DNA of 64,000 bases from Solen grandis (Eukaryota > Mollusca > Bivalvia > Adapedonta > Solenidae), in NCBI GenBank assembly GCA_021229015.1, contig CM037791.1, forward strand, positions 682,001 to 746,000, in the 5' to 3' direction. Positions 47,345-58,329 of the stretch are shown here, piece by piece. Every line of letters begins with the position of its first letter. Within the stretch, counting starts at the first letter, position 1. The translations under genes were made by a program, and so were the position numbers. Under the pieces are notes generated by a model. The model was not told where the DNA came from. It saw only the letters and a program-made list of their open reading frames with translations, and searched no databases.

Positions 47345-48310
47345 AAGCTGGTTCACAGATTATCGGTAGAAATTAAGATATTAAAAGACACAATTTTCTA
47401 ACATCATTCGATAATGTTGCTGAAGTCTTTGTTTTCTAACAAATAGAATCAGAAAGTTAATTTAGAATACGATATCCCGGAAGGACACATTCTGCAACAT
47501 GAGGTATTCATCAGTTCATGGTAGCGATCTTGCGGGAAAAGTAAATGAATCTAAATATAGGTTCTATCAGTCTAAATATAGTTTTAATACCGTCTGTGAC
47601 GGTATTGCATGTGATGGGGAAAACAGCCATATTTTTACGATCATGAATGGTTGTTTTGGGTGACATTGTGTCTGTAGATGGGTATTGATAGACGTAATAC
47701 ACACACATATAGTTAAAAATCAAATTCTTAGTCAATGACCCTCTGTGCATCAGCTGCCTTAAACAGCTGAATGTAACAAATAATCCGAATGCAAATGAAT
47801 CGTTTATATTATAAAATATATTTCATCTCTCCGAAATAAATGTTAGATTGCCCGTAAATGTAATTCCATCGTTTTATATCCGACTCACATGGGATCACCT
47901 CTGAATGACTTAAGTCGAAAGTCGATGATTCCTGACCTACATTTTATTACAGTGATGTAGCATCAGATCTTTAAAGCATCTCGTTCCCAGATGATCGGTA
48001 GAAATTGAAATTATTTTTTTCTCTTTGTGAAGTCTTTGTTTTCTGACAAATAAACTCGGCAAGTTATGTCACGTTACACCAGAAAACGCTACTTTCGTTA
48101 ACGCAACTTTGGCGAAAGTAGTTAAGTATAGAATACGGTAATATACGGTAATCCCGAAACAGGTGCTTGTAGTATCACGTGACTTTTTTTTCTTTTTTTT
48201 TTTGCCATTCATCTGTAGATGGATATTGATTAACGTAATACACATACATAGTTAAAATCATTTTTTTAATCAAAGACAATCTTGATCGAGCTGCGTAACT
48301 ACTCTTAGGA
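47345..48310. repeat. Old local duplication, about 0.4 kb, two copies
   Basis: 47345-47760 and 47985-48310 share several ordered blocks: GATTATCGGTAGAAATT / GATGATCGGTAGAAATT, GAAGTCTTTGTTTTCTAACA / GAAGTCTTTGTTTTCTGACA, and TCTGTAGATGGGTATTGATA / TCTGTAGATGGATATTGATT then ACGTAATACACA. Heavily diverged between blocks. Confidence 0.75.
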
Positions 48311-48859
48311 AGTTTACCTAAACCCACTATTAACATAAAATATTGATCTATGAATTTCAAAATACTTTTTTTCTGTATAATCTTATTTCATTTAGTGGAA
48401 TAAATATCGTAGAATGTAATACTATAGAACTGCGATTGAACTATTTTTTGTTATCAAATAACAACAAAAAATACCTACAAAAGAACAAAATTGTCTACTT
48501 ATATTATTATATTTTCATTTATAATTTAATCATCGATTAATATGCTTTTGATATATGGACCACAATCTTGTGGAATTATAATGTGATATTTATTACACGC
48601 GTAGGCCAGATCGGAAGAAGGTCAGTATTGCTTCACACTATCACTTTGCTCCAATTTAAAATAAAATGAAAAAGTTAATTAAGAAATTGATTACAAGAAA
48701 TAAAGATCAAGATGGTAATGGAGAAGATGATAACAGGCAGGAAATTGTGTCAATATACCGGGGATTGTTCCAGAAGGACGCTACATGCAATAAAAGCAAT
48801 AAACGATAAACATAACAATATCGTATTATAGCTACAGCTGGAGATAAAAGGTAATTATA

Positions 48860-48984
48860 GAAGAACGGAAGCCAAGTTGGAACTCTTTGAATAATGCTTT
48901 TGCGGTCCATTATAGCCCAGTTGTAATTTTCGGGATCCGAATGGAGAGTCTTAGTCAAGGTGTCTGTAGCAATACATCCAAAGC
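48860..48984. other. Segment open and coding-like on both strands
   Basis: On minus, an acceptor with a long pyrimidine tract (ending AATGACCAG|GC, phase 1) leads to GFGCIATDTLTKTLHSDPEN and on to YNWAIMDRKSIIQRV, but no fitting donor is seen. On plus, ATTATAG|AA to CAAG|GTGTCTG frames a phase 1-1 exon (ERKPSWNSLNNAFAVHYSPV ...). Only one can be right. The minus version would sit inside the proposed gene between exons 2 and 3 but does not close in phase. Confidence 0.25.
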
Positions 48985-49133
48985 CTGGTCATTGCACATA
49001 AAAGCAAAGAGGTCAATGAATTTGGAAATAAATTGTCAGTTTAACGTGCCGGGAAACTCTTTACATGGTGGGGAAGAAGTTGGAATTTTCATATTAATCG
49101 ATTGCGACCCCAAAGTTCCAATTTATATAAGAT

Positions 49134-49313
49134 TACAGCTAAACCTGTATTTAGCGGCCACATGTATTAAGCGTGCAATCAGCATTTAGCGGTCAGTTTT
49201 TATATAACCAAAATTTTATGTATGTGCACATTTAATATTCACTTAGCAACCATCACTGTAAAGCGGTCAATTCTTGTTCCAATGACTGGCTGCCAAAGAC
49301 AGGTTTGACTGTA
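49134..49313 (-). mobile_element. MITE-B copy 4
   Basis: 180 bp from TACAGCTAAACCTGTATT to GACAGGTTTGACTGTA, TA at both ends, inverted relative to copies 2 and 3, with TTTAGCGGCCAC and TTTAGCGGTCAG modules. Confidence 0.85.
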
Positions 49314-49567
49314 TATTTAATTATGCATTTCTTAAGTTAAATATTTATGGGTACAATATCTATATAATCGCAGATACAATTTTTATAAATGAAAGAACAG
49401 AAAGGATTTGAATCACATTTGTTGAATAATATCCATCCTGCGTAGTCGAAAATCGGAATGATATGAATACCGGCTTTTAGAAGTACTGTATTACATATGA
49501 GTTGTTTAGCAATAAAATACGACAAATCATCTGAGCATGCTTAGATGGCTAAGATGCTATTTCCTAC

Positions 49568-49696
49568 CCCTGGCCGTCTGCAGTGTGTCCAGGGCCTGTG
49601 AACACACCTTTGCTCCTCTTCTTTCCATGGACCGCCGCCAATATTCTGACACTTTCTCATTTCCCGTGTACTTTCTCTTTCCGAAATGAGGTTCCT
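49568..49696 (-). CDS. Candidate exon 2 of the minus-strand gene
   Basis: 129 bases, GC-rich. The acceptor has an excellent pyrimidine tract (CATCATCTCTCTAG|AG) and the donor is CCAGGG|GTAGGAA. Phase 1 at both ends, 42 whole codons. The peptide includes EPHFGKRKYTGNEKVSEYW, then RRSMERRGAKVCSQALDTLQ and TAR: basic, charged, no membrane segment. It joins exon 1 upstream through a Glu codon and exon 3 downstream through Ala. The family is not recognised. Confidence 0.6.
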
Positions 49697-49949
49697 CTAG
49701 AGAGATGATGTGATGATTCTTTCATAATTGACAGTGTTGTGAAGTGTGTTTATTAATTACCCGTGTGTAGCATGGGTTTGGGTCTGTGTTTGTTCTACCC
49801 ACTCAAGTGGCTGTCATCGTCGGTAACGATGAAAAATTGTATACAAAATCCAGAGGGCACAATAGCCCATGTGGTATAATCATATACTAATATACACAAT
49901 AACAACTGACAGCATATACAATGTAGTAGTATTAAGTGTTCACAAATTG

Positions 49950-49950
<1 letters not shown>

Positions 49951-50018
<68 letters not shown>
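49951..50018. repeat. (AT)n microsatellite
   Basis: About 33 AT units. The minus-strand Ile-Tyr repeat frame crossing it is an artefact. Confidence 0.98.
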
Positions 50019-50020
<2 letters not shown>

Positions 50021-50408
50021 AAATCAATGAGAGGGGGTGTGGGGTGAAAAATGTATATTATGGTATACAATCTTTTTGAGACGGTACTTGCCATATTTTA
50101 TAATTTAGACATCATCATCATCATCATCATCATCGTCATCATCGTGTGTCTTTACAATAAACACGTTAAAAGGACTATCATATATACATACAAACATACA
50201 TACGCGCATTCATGCATATATGTATGCATTTTGTTACACACAAACATTCTATCATTAGATTTATCAGAGGAATCTACAGATTTAATTCTTTAAATAAGAT
50301 GAGTTTAATCATCAAGTAAAGTATTTATATGAATCTTAAACATCAATCTATTTCAATAGTTTTAATCTATTTTCCTATGAAATTACTTAGACATAGGTCC
50401 CCCCCCCC

Positions 50409-50456
<48 letters not shown>

Positions 50457-51559
50457 TTGGTCAATACTAATGGCAGCGTCAGTATTAATTTGCAACAGCG
50501 TGTTTCCACAACAAAAGTAATTTCTAGGATACATTTACACCTAATACATGTTATTAACCCGGACAGAGGTGGCAGTAATGGGCAGGGAAGGTTTATTGCA
50601 TACAAAACCTTTCAGTTACATGTATATTGATAAACCATATTGAGAGCTATATGGAATTAGCCATTATTGTATGCCAATTATTATCAGAAAATCCAGTTCT
50701 TGCTGTTTTACTCTGTAACCCTATCTTTCTTACACTGATTTTGTAGGAAATCACAATACAGCTTTTATAGTGTTAATACACTTATATTTTTATTCTTATT
50801 TACCATTTACTTATTGAATATTCATAAATGCCTCGCTGAATATTTAAACGGTACCAATATATGAAACAATGGATTTCTATTTGCTGTTCACGCTATATAT
50901 ATGTTAAATCTGATCCACTCATTCAATATTGCAAGAGGAAACAGAGGAGACCCTGATCAGCACTGTCTCTTGGTTGACAATGACGTCAAAACACGTTTAA
51001 GTAAGGTAAAGTAGATGTAAATATCGCTACTGTGATCATAAATATACATGTGTTCGCATTGTATGGATGGAAGGATTAATATCTTTCCTTGAATACACGG
51101 TGTTGCTATAATTTTCTTTTACCTAACGTATCCATTGAATTCGTTTCAAATCAGATGCTATGTTTGATTGTTTTATTTTATTTTATTTTTTCAAATCAAA
51201 AAAGCAAGAGTTCGAAAAAGTAATTAAGATTTGTTCTTCCCCGAGAGCATTTAATAATTCAGTCTAAATAACAAAGAAAACAGAAAACAAACACAATGAA
51301 CCGAATTTAATGTCTTGTTCCATTACTGAAAGTTCAAAATCTAATTATCCCTATCGAACGCAGTACTTTTATAGTTCTTCTTTTGCTTGGATAAGAGATG
51401 TTTGTATGGACGAACGAAAAGCACGTTTATTTTGGTGTTTCTCTCTTCTATTTGTTTCTAAGCTAAGTTTAAACTCATTTATTTTACGCCATTTGGGAAA
51501 TTCTTACAACTTACAATCCTCTCGACGATTCCTGTGTTAGACCAGTACTTTGAGGCTGG
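50019..51559. other. Unique sequence with microsatellites
   Basis: (ATC)n at about 50110-50143, C11 at about 50400-50410 with (CT)n at 50413-50453. No exon seen. The 76-codon plus frame at 51310-51540 is unsupported. Confidence 0.45.
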
Positions 51560-51650
51560 GAACGTCATGAAAAGTTCATGTCTCTAACGGTGTTCGAACC
51601 CAACACTCTCTGATCCGCATTCGGCTATGTTACCAATGGACCGCCGCGCC
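51560..51650 (-). mobile_element. SINE head fragment
   Basis: On plus, GTGTTCGAACCCAACACTC (B-box complement), then TGTTACCAATGGACCGCCGC (A-box end). Read on minus it is a tRNA-like head. The body is not recognisable. Confidence 0.5.
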
Positions 51651-52059
51651 TTGAAGTGGTGTATGGTTCCGCAATTTTCTTATCTGTATGAGTGCTTCAG
51701 ATAAATTGGAAAAAAAACACATCCAGGATAAGAAAACGTAGTAGACAATGTCATATTGCTGTTTGGGTGATATTATTGCGCGTTGTTTTATGCTATGGGA
51801 ACACAACGTGACATGATGCCGTGTCTGCTTTCTGTTGTAATAGTTTTACCTACAACCGACTGAACAGTTCAGAGTGGCGCCCAAACACAAACACATCGAG
51901 CGAATGATCTTATTCTACGGTGATAAACTCTCTCAAAGAATGACAAATTCTTCAGTTTGTTGAAATACAACCATGTTTAACATGTAGACTTTTGACGAAA
52001 TTTGAATCAACGTTTCTAATAAAATCTAAAAATCACGTTCGATTGGATTCAACGTCAAA

Positions 52060-52099
52060 CGGACAATTCTTCAGACATTTTGGAGACTTTCGTCTACAT

Positions 52100-52168
<69 letters not shown>

Positions 52169-52345
52169 GCCTGTATGCGATATCACACCATAGATAAGAT
52201 ACATACAGTAACCCAGTCACCTAATGCTTACACTGGGCCAACCAGTCCTAGACTAGTGCGCGAAACAAGGATGATATATAAGTACCTATTTTAAGGAACT
52301 TTACATGTCACGGACGGGAAATATACTCACAACTGGCAGGTTTCG
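52060..52345 (-). mobile_element. SINE-1 copy with a 60-bp AT expansion
   Basis: GGAGACTTTCGTCTACATGA runs into (AT)n at 52103-52163, then GTGATGCCTGTATGCGATAT, TTACACTGGGCCAACCAGTC and a decayed head (CACGGACGGGAAATATACTC). The AT tract sits where other copies have AGATATAG. Confidence 0.8.
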
Positions 52346-52357
52346 GGACAGACGTTC

Positions 52358-52561
52358 TTAAGGTAATTCGTCCATATATAAATCAAAATCATGGTCCTTC
52401 AAATACTTAAAAATACTTCAAAGCAGATGCAAGCATCCATTGACTTGAAGTTATTATAACTTTTGCCCTAAGTCTATAAAGCTTTGTATTTACTGTTATA
52501 ACATTTCCATGATCACTTGATGGACCATGATCCTAATTTAATGGTGGGAGGATTGCTTTAA
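52358..52561 (-). mobile_element. MITE-C copy 2
   Basis: 204 bp, TTAA at both ends, inverted relative to the 16196 copy. Shared blocks include ATCATGGTCC, GATGCAAGCATCCATTGACT and TGATCACTTGATGGACCATG. It lies directly beside the SINE head at 52345. Confidence 0.8.
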
Positions 52562-53900
52562 GTCATGAACTTTAGGACTGATGCAGTCACATATTGTTAT
52601 TTTGTTTCCTTCTTTTTGCTCTTCACCAGCATGGCCACGGTGTAATTTCGTGTTGTCCTGCAATAAGTTATCATTGTCTATTACCCGCTAACCGGTGAAC
52701 TGAGAATATTCCTGGGGACACGTATTTGACTTTCGTGTGGGGGCTAAATGTAATAATTCTTGAGTTAACCTTGTATTTTATTGTCGTTGGACCGCTGCTG
52801 ATGCTGTTTTATTACAAGACTTGAGGGGCGGTCAAAATTCTCCACAATTTTATGTATAGAGTTGATGTAGATTCTTTCACATTACGCTATGCCCTACTTT
52901 CGTCATTTTATTCTCCAGTTGTAATTAGCAGTGAACTTCGTCTTTGATTCAGTGCCTGTTTGGTAATTATGCCTCCAACTTTATGTCTTGACACCTTTCA
53001 TTTCCACATAAAAAGGAAATTTTGGAATATACCTGTGTCTTCTAACACCGAAGCCTGCGAAATACTTAGGAATAGAAACAGAATTTGCCATATCCACCTC
53101 ATTAAAGATAAGTGTCATGCTGAAGCCAAAAATATAAAATAAAAATGTTTCTGGTTGAGAGGCTAAAAAGGGATGATAGGTTAGCTTTTTCTTTTTCGAT
53201 GAGTCATAAACATGCTCATTTTTGTATTTTCTCATATCTATTTGTCCATGTAATGCTTTTCTTTTACAATACAGTTTAAGAACTTTTTTGTGTCTTATCG
53301 GTTTTCGCTACTTTACTCAAATGCCTAAAAAGATTTAAAGAATACCCGAATTAAACTGTTTGTGATATATATAAATGTGGCGATATCATATAATAATCTT
53401 ATTTAAAATAAAGAATCGTTCTTATGAGTATTATAAAACTAGCCAGACATTTATATACGGATATAAACGACAACGAAAAAAACAAAAAAAAAACACATTC
53501 AAATACATATCTATAAAAGGAACAAGTCTGTAATAGACAATACTGGCTTAAGTCGTAGATCAAAGCCCATTCACAAGATACCAAGAAAATGCACAAATCA
53601 GAGTTAAGCAAGCTACAGAAACAGATATATCTTCAAGAGAAAAAAAGCATAACTGCCTGAAAAATCAGTACAATAACAGACTTCTATAAATTTTAATTAC
53701 TTATCAGTTAGTGGTATTTTCCGAAATCAAACGAAAAGCGTGTACGATTTATTTGTGTATACATTGTATGATAAATGGTAAAAAAGAAAAAAAAACATTC
53801 AGAACATGCTTTTAATATGTGTTATTCACTGGCATCCGTTTTATTCTTAATATGTAATTTCAATTTAATATTACAGCCAGAAATCGAGAAGGTATAATCA
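52562..53900. other. Unique AT-rich sequence
   Basis: A 60-codon plus frame at 52960-53142 is mildly coding-like but unframed by splice sites. Otherwise nothing seen. Confidence 0.35.
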
Positions 53901-53904
53901 GATA

Positions 53905-54600
53905 TGTTTTCATGAGTGTGATATTATGTTTCATACGAATTGTATATGTGTTTTGTTATACAGGTGACTTATATGTGATATTATGTTCCATAAGAACTGT
54001 ATATATGTTTTGTTATACAGGTGACTTATATGTGATATTATGTTCCATAAGAACTGTATACATGTTTTGTTATACAGGTGACTTATATGTGATATTATGT
54101 TCCATAAGAACTGTATACATGTTTTGTTATACAGGTGACTTATATGTGATATTATGTTCCATGAGAACTGTATACATGTTTTGTTATACAGGTGACTTAT
54201 ATGTGATATTATGTTCCATAAGAACTTTATATATGTTTTGTTATACAGGTGACTTATATGTGATATTATGTTCCATAAGAACTGTATACATGTTTTGTTA
54301 TACAGGTGACTTATATGTGATATTATGTTCCATAAGAACTGTATACATGTTTTGTTATACAGGTGACTTATATGTGATATTATGTTCCATAAGAACTGTA
54401 TACATGCTTTGTTAGACAGGTGACTTATATGTGATATTATGTTCCATAAGAACTTTATATATGTTTTGTTATACAGGTGACTTATATGTGATATTATGTT
54501 CCATAAGAACTGTATACATATTTTGTTATACAGGTGACTTATATGTGATATTATGTTCCATAAGAACTGTATACATATTTTGTTATACAGGTGACTTATA
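53905..54600 (+). repeat. 57-bp minisatellite array, 12 units, open in one frame
   Basis: GTGACTTATATGTGATATTA / TGTTCCATAAGAACTGTATA / CATGTTTTGTTATACAG recurs every 57 bases with no indels (53964, 54021 ... 54591). Because 57 is 19 codons, one frame stays open from 53912 to 54415, giving a 19-residue repeat around TVYMFCYTGDLYVILCSIR. A TAT-to-TAG change in one unit ends it at 54415; the remaining units would stay open to TAG at 54599. Each unit also carries TTTTGTTATACAG|GTGACT, which resembles adjacent acceptor and donor sites. There is no sign that the peptide is made. Confidence 0.97.
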
Positions 54601-54700
54601 GGCCAAATGGGCCGGGCGTATAGAATTATTATATTGACTTACTTGCTTATTCATGTCTTTCCCAAAGTCACTATAATAAAAGTTTCTTATCTTATCTTGT
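54601..54700 (+). mobile_element. Possible retroelement 3' end
   Basis: GGCCAAATGGGCCGGGCGTA follows the array; then CACTATAATAAAAGTTTCTT with short TTATC repeats looks like a polyadenylation-type 3' end with a simple tail. No coding part upstream. Confidence 0.25.
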
Positions 54701-55089
54701 AATATGCGGGTCTTTCTGTCTTCGTTGACTTACTATACCTGAGACTCTAAGTGCATCCTTGGAACACACATTTGTTCATTACGCTTAATCGACTGTGGGT
54801 TATCTAATTAGCAAACCTTTGTACTCATGAATTATTAAATGGGCTTTTCATTTGATCCATCGGCGGAGACAGCATGGATGTATTGACCAATGAAACGGTG
54901 CGCTTCATATAGTTTACGTTGTTCGGATTTTGAAAAGCAGATTTTGTTATTGTAACTTCAACGAAGAGTATTCAAAATCAATATGCGTGCTTTTATATGT
55001 CATCAAAATGCTGATTAATATTCATAAAAACTAAATTTTGCCAGCTGAAAATCCCATGGTAAATACGGTAGTGGTAACGGAATATATAC
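54701..55089. other. Unique sequence
   Basis: Nothing recognised. Under the gene model this is the start of the intron after exon 1. Confidence 0.35.
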
Positions 55090-55233
55090 CGTGGGTTTCA
55101 ACGATGTTCTTGCCGCCGTGCTTGGGAATAATGGCAGGGTCCATCGAATAGCCTTTCGGTGCGTAGGTTGTTCTACCCGGGCTTATCTGGAACACGTGGT
55201 CTTGTAGCTGAACGTCGCCGCCACAGTAATCTC
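55090..55233 (-). CDS. Candidate exon 1 (most 5' confident) of the minus-strand gene
   Basis: 144 bases, more than half GC against a background near one third. Acceptor TTATGGTTGTTTAG|GA, donor CCCACG|GTATAT, phase 1 at both ends, 47 whole codons; the plus strand has stops. Peptide blocks are DYCGGDVQLQDHVFQIS, PGRTTYAPKGYSMDPAII and PKHGGKNIVETH. Rich in Gly, Pro, Tyr and His, no membrane segment. Both cysteines and CGGDVQL could suit an extracellular or structural protein, but I do not recognise the family. The exon chain continues at 49568-49696. Confidence 0.6.
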
Positions 55234-55801
55234 CTAAACAACCATAATTACTCATAAGACTAAATATACGAGTTGCCAATTTGCTTGCAAACGTCTTTTA
55301 AATCTTTGTCAAAATAACAAATTATTTAATAATTTAATTACGAAATTACATTCTTCAAAAAGGCGAGAAAGACGTTTTAATTCAGACTGTTTTCCGATTT
55401 GTAAGATAGAAAACAATAGGAGGTGGGTAATTAACTTTCACTTCAAATTGCGTTTCCTGAAATTGTGTGTGTCATATGAAAGCTTTAAAAGCTATTGTAT
55501 TGATATTCCGGTAGGTCTGAATGAGTAATAAACACAAGAGCCTCGTTCTAACGAATAAATCTGAGTTGAGATTATGTTCTCAGACTGTCGGGAAATCGAG
55601 AAAAAAGGTATAATTTGCCCGCTCACCGTTTTTTTGTTGTTGTTGTTGTTGTTTTATAATAGATATTAAAGCAAAACGTATTAAGAAGCATACTATACCA
55701 ATTCTGTATTTTGATGATCTATGGATGTGTTATTTATCATTTAGTAATGAAATCTTACTAAATACGTAACCATTTTTCGAACATCCATTTCATCATAACC
55801 T
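55234..55801. other. Unique sequence
   Basis: A short GTT repeat at about 55630-55652. No exon seen. Confidence 0.35.
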
Positions 55802-56035
55802 TTCCTGGTGGCCGAATGGTTTGAGCGTATGCACCTAAACCGGAGAGGGGGTCGTTTGTTTGATCTAAGGCCGAAACCGTTAACAATGAAAAAGGTATAT
55901 CTTGCTTGTGATTGGTGCCGAACATATAAGGGTAGTTCCAGGACCGGTTGTCCCAGTGCGGGATGGCGTAACTGGGTGATGCACCATGGATTTGTCTACG
56001 GCGTAACATCGCAATGAAGCAGAACAAAAGACCCA
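55802..56035 (+). mobile_element. SINE-1 copy with head
   Basis: The head has GGTGGCCGAATGGTTTGAGC (A box) and a decayed B box (GTCGTTTGTTTGATC). The centre has GTAGTTCCAGGACCGG and CATGGATTTGTCTACGGCG. The 3' end is missing. The 114-codon minus frame at 55758-56102 is its by-product. Confidence 0.8.
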
Positions 56036-56709
56036 AAATTACGGAGATGTTGTCGTTGGAAAGACAAACCATGCAAGCACACAATAGGCCAAACATAGGC
56101 ATATTTGAGAAATATAATAACTTCTAAGCCGTAGAATCAAGGATATAAATTCAGGTTGTTGATCATGCTGAGTGTAGTTCTAATTTAAAGGGTGTGTGTT
56201 TTTTTTAAATTTATTTATTGTTTTTTTGTTGTCGTTGTTGTTGTTTTTCCAGATTTTATCAATATATTAAGGCTACGTTGTCTCAGATACAGAAATGACT
56301 TCCTTGCGAATGCAGTCATTTACAACCATAAAAAAGAATTGAGAAGTTTCATGTGAAGTCATTTGAACATTTGAAAAGAGCTTATAATCATAAAATGCAT
56401 TCCGCTCATCTCCTCTTCCAGATTGTCACTCTCTGACAACCTGCTCTAACTCTTTCTATAACATAATGTTTCTATAAATTCCCAAGTTTAATTAAAATTT
56501 GTTTCCGAGAAATGGATCATTTGTTCAGACGTTTCGCTTTAATTTTCGATTGATCTCAAATCAATACGTGTCTTTTGTTTCACCAATATATCTTCTTATG
56601 GTGGCTAGGATTTGCGGCGGTGACAAAAAAATGTGTTACTGATCAAATTTGACTTCAGTATAGAGAATGTCATAGCTTCATAGAAATGGAAGTACACAGT
56701 TACGTAATA
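56036..56709. other. Unique sequence
   Basis: A strong acceptor-like CATCTCCTCTTCCAG at about 56408-56422 (plus) leads into a short frame only. A minus frame over the same bases (LSESDNLEEEMSGM) has no donor. Not called as an exon. Confidence 0.3.
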
Positions 56710-58075
56710 TTCACTATTGCGGGGCACCTGTCTGGTAAATACGATTATGTTCACAACTGTTGGAGGGCATATTTTGTAAATATGTCTTTCCTCACTATAG
56801 TAGAGCCTTATTTGGTAAATTGACCTTACTCACTAGTGTAGGGTACATATCGAGCAAATACGACTATGAACAGTACGCTACGTTTATAATTTGGTTAATA
56901 CGACTTTGCTAACAATTGCGGGGCACCTGTCTGGTAAATACGACTATCTTCACGTTTGTGGGACATATTTGGTAAGTACGACCTTACTCATTACTGTGGG
57001 GTACATATCGCGATTATACGACTATGCACACTGCTCTATGAGCTTATTTAAGCATACTGCTCACAATCGTGGGGTACATATTTGGTAAATGCGGCTGTGC
57101 TCACTAATGTGGAGGCATAATTGGTAAATACGATTATTCTCACTTTAATTTGGGCATATTTGATAAATATAAACTTACTCACTAATGTAGGGTACATATT
57201 TGGTAAATACAACCTTACTCACTAGTGTTGGGTACATATTCGGTAAATACGACCTTACTCACTAGTGTTGGTACATATTTGGTAAATACAACCTTACTCA
57301 CTAGTGTTGGGTACATATTTGGTAAATACAACTTTACTTACTAGTGTTGGGTACATATTCGGTAAATACAACCTTACTCTCTAGTGATGGGTACATATTT
57401 GGTAAATACGACCTTACTCACTAGTGTTTGGTACATATTTGGTAAATACAACTTTACTTACTAGTGTTGGGTACATATTCGGTAAATACGACCTTACTCA
57501 CTAGTGTTGGGTACATATTCGGTAAATACAACCTTACTCTCTAGTGATGGGTACATATTTGGTAAATTTAACCTTACTCACTAGTGTTGGGTACATATTC
57601 GGTAAATACAACCTTACTCTCTAGTGATGGGTACATATTTGGTAAATTCAACCTTACTTACTAGTGTTTGGTACATATTTGGTAAATACAACCTTACTCA
57701 CTAGTGTTGGGTACATATTTGGTAAATACAACTTTACTTACTAGTGTTGGGTACATATTTGGTAAATACAACCTTACTTACTAGTGTTTGATACATATTT
57801 GGTAAATTCAACCTTACTTACTAGTGTTTGGTACATATTTGGTAAATACAACCTTACTCACTAGTGTTGGGTACATATTTGGTAAATACAACTTTACTTA
57901 CTAGTGTTGGGTACATATTTGGTAAATACAACCTTACTCACTAGTGTTGGGTACATATTTGGTAAATACAACTTTACTTACTAGTGTTGGGTACATATTT
58001 GGTAAATACAACCTTACTCACTAGTGTTGGGTACATATTCGGTAAATACGACTTTACTCACTATTCTGAAGTACA
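56710..58075 (+). repeat. 40-bp minisatellite array, about 34 units
   Basis: The unit is GGGTACATATTTGGTAAATA then CAACCTTACTCACTAGTGTT. The left third (56710-57180) is strongly diverged and has a roughly 200-base repeat (GCGGGGCACCTGTCTGGTAA at 56719 and 56918). The right part is homogeneous, with an 80-base alternation of ACAACCTTACTCA and ACAACTTTACTTA units at 57840-58020. ACTAGT palindromes recur. Confidence 0.97.
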
Positions 58076-58281
58076 TTATTCAGGACTATCGATTACAGAT
58101 ATAGGGTAATTACGACCTAATGCTTTGAAGTTGCAGCTAGCAAGGAAGTACGAAATAAATATGAAATATGAAAACGTTGGATACATATTTGACGAGAAAC
58201 TTCTAGCCTAATTGATTGAACAAAGGATTAGCAGTCACGCGCCAGAAAGGTGAGAAACGTCCTGACGAAAATCAAAATTAC

Positions 58282-58322
58282 CTAGACGCACTGATAATTT
58301 CAAAGCTTCTGAGACACACGGA
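58282..58322 (-). CDS. Weak 41-bp exon candidate
   Basis: Acceptor CTTCCTGTATAATAG|TC and donor CGTCTAG|GTAATT on minus. Open as phase 2 to 1 (PCVSEALKLSVRL), which would join the exon at 55090-55233 in frame. Short enough to be chance. Confidence 0.15.
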
Positions 58323-58329
58323 CTATTAT

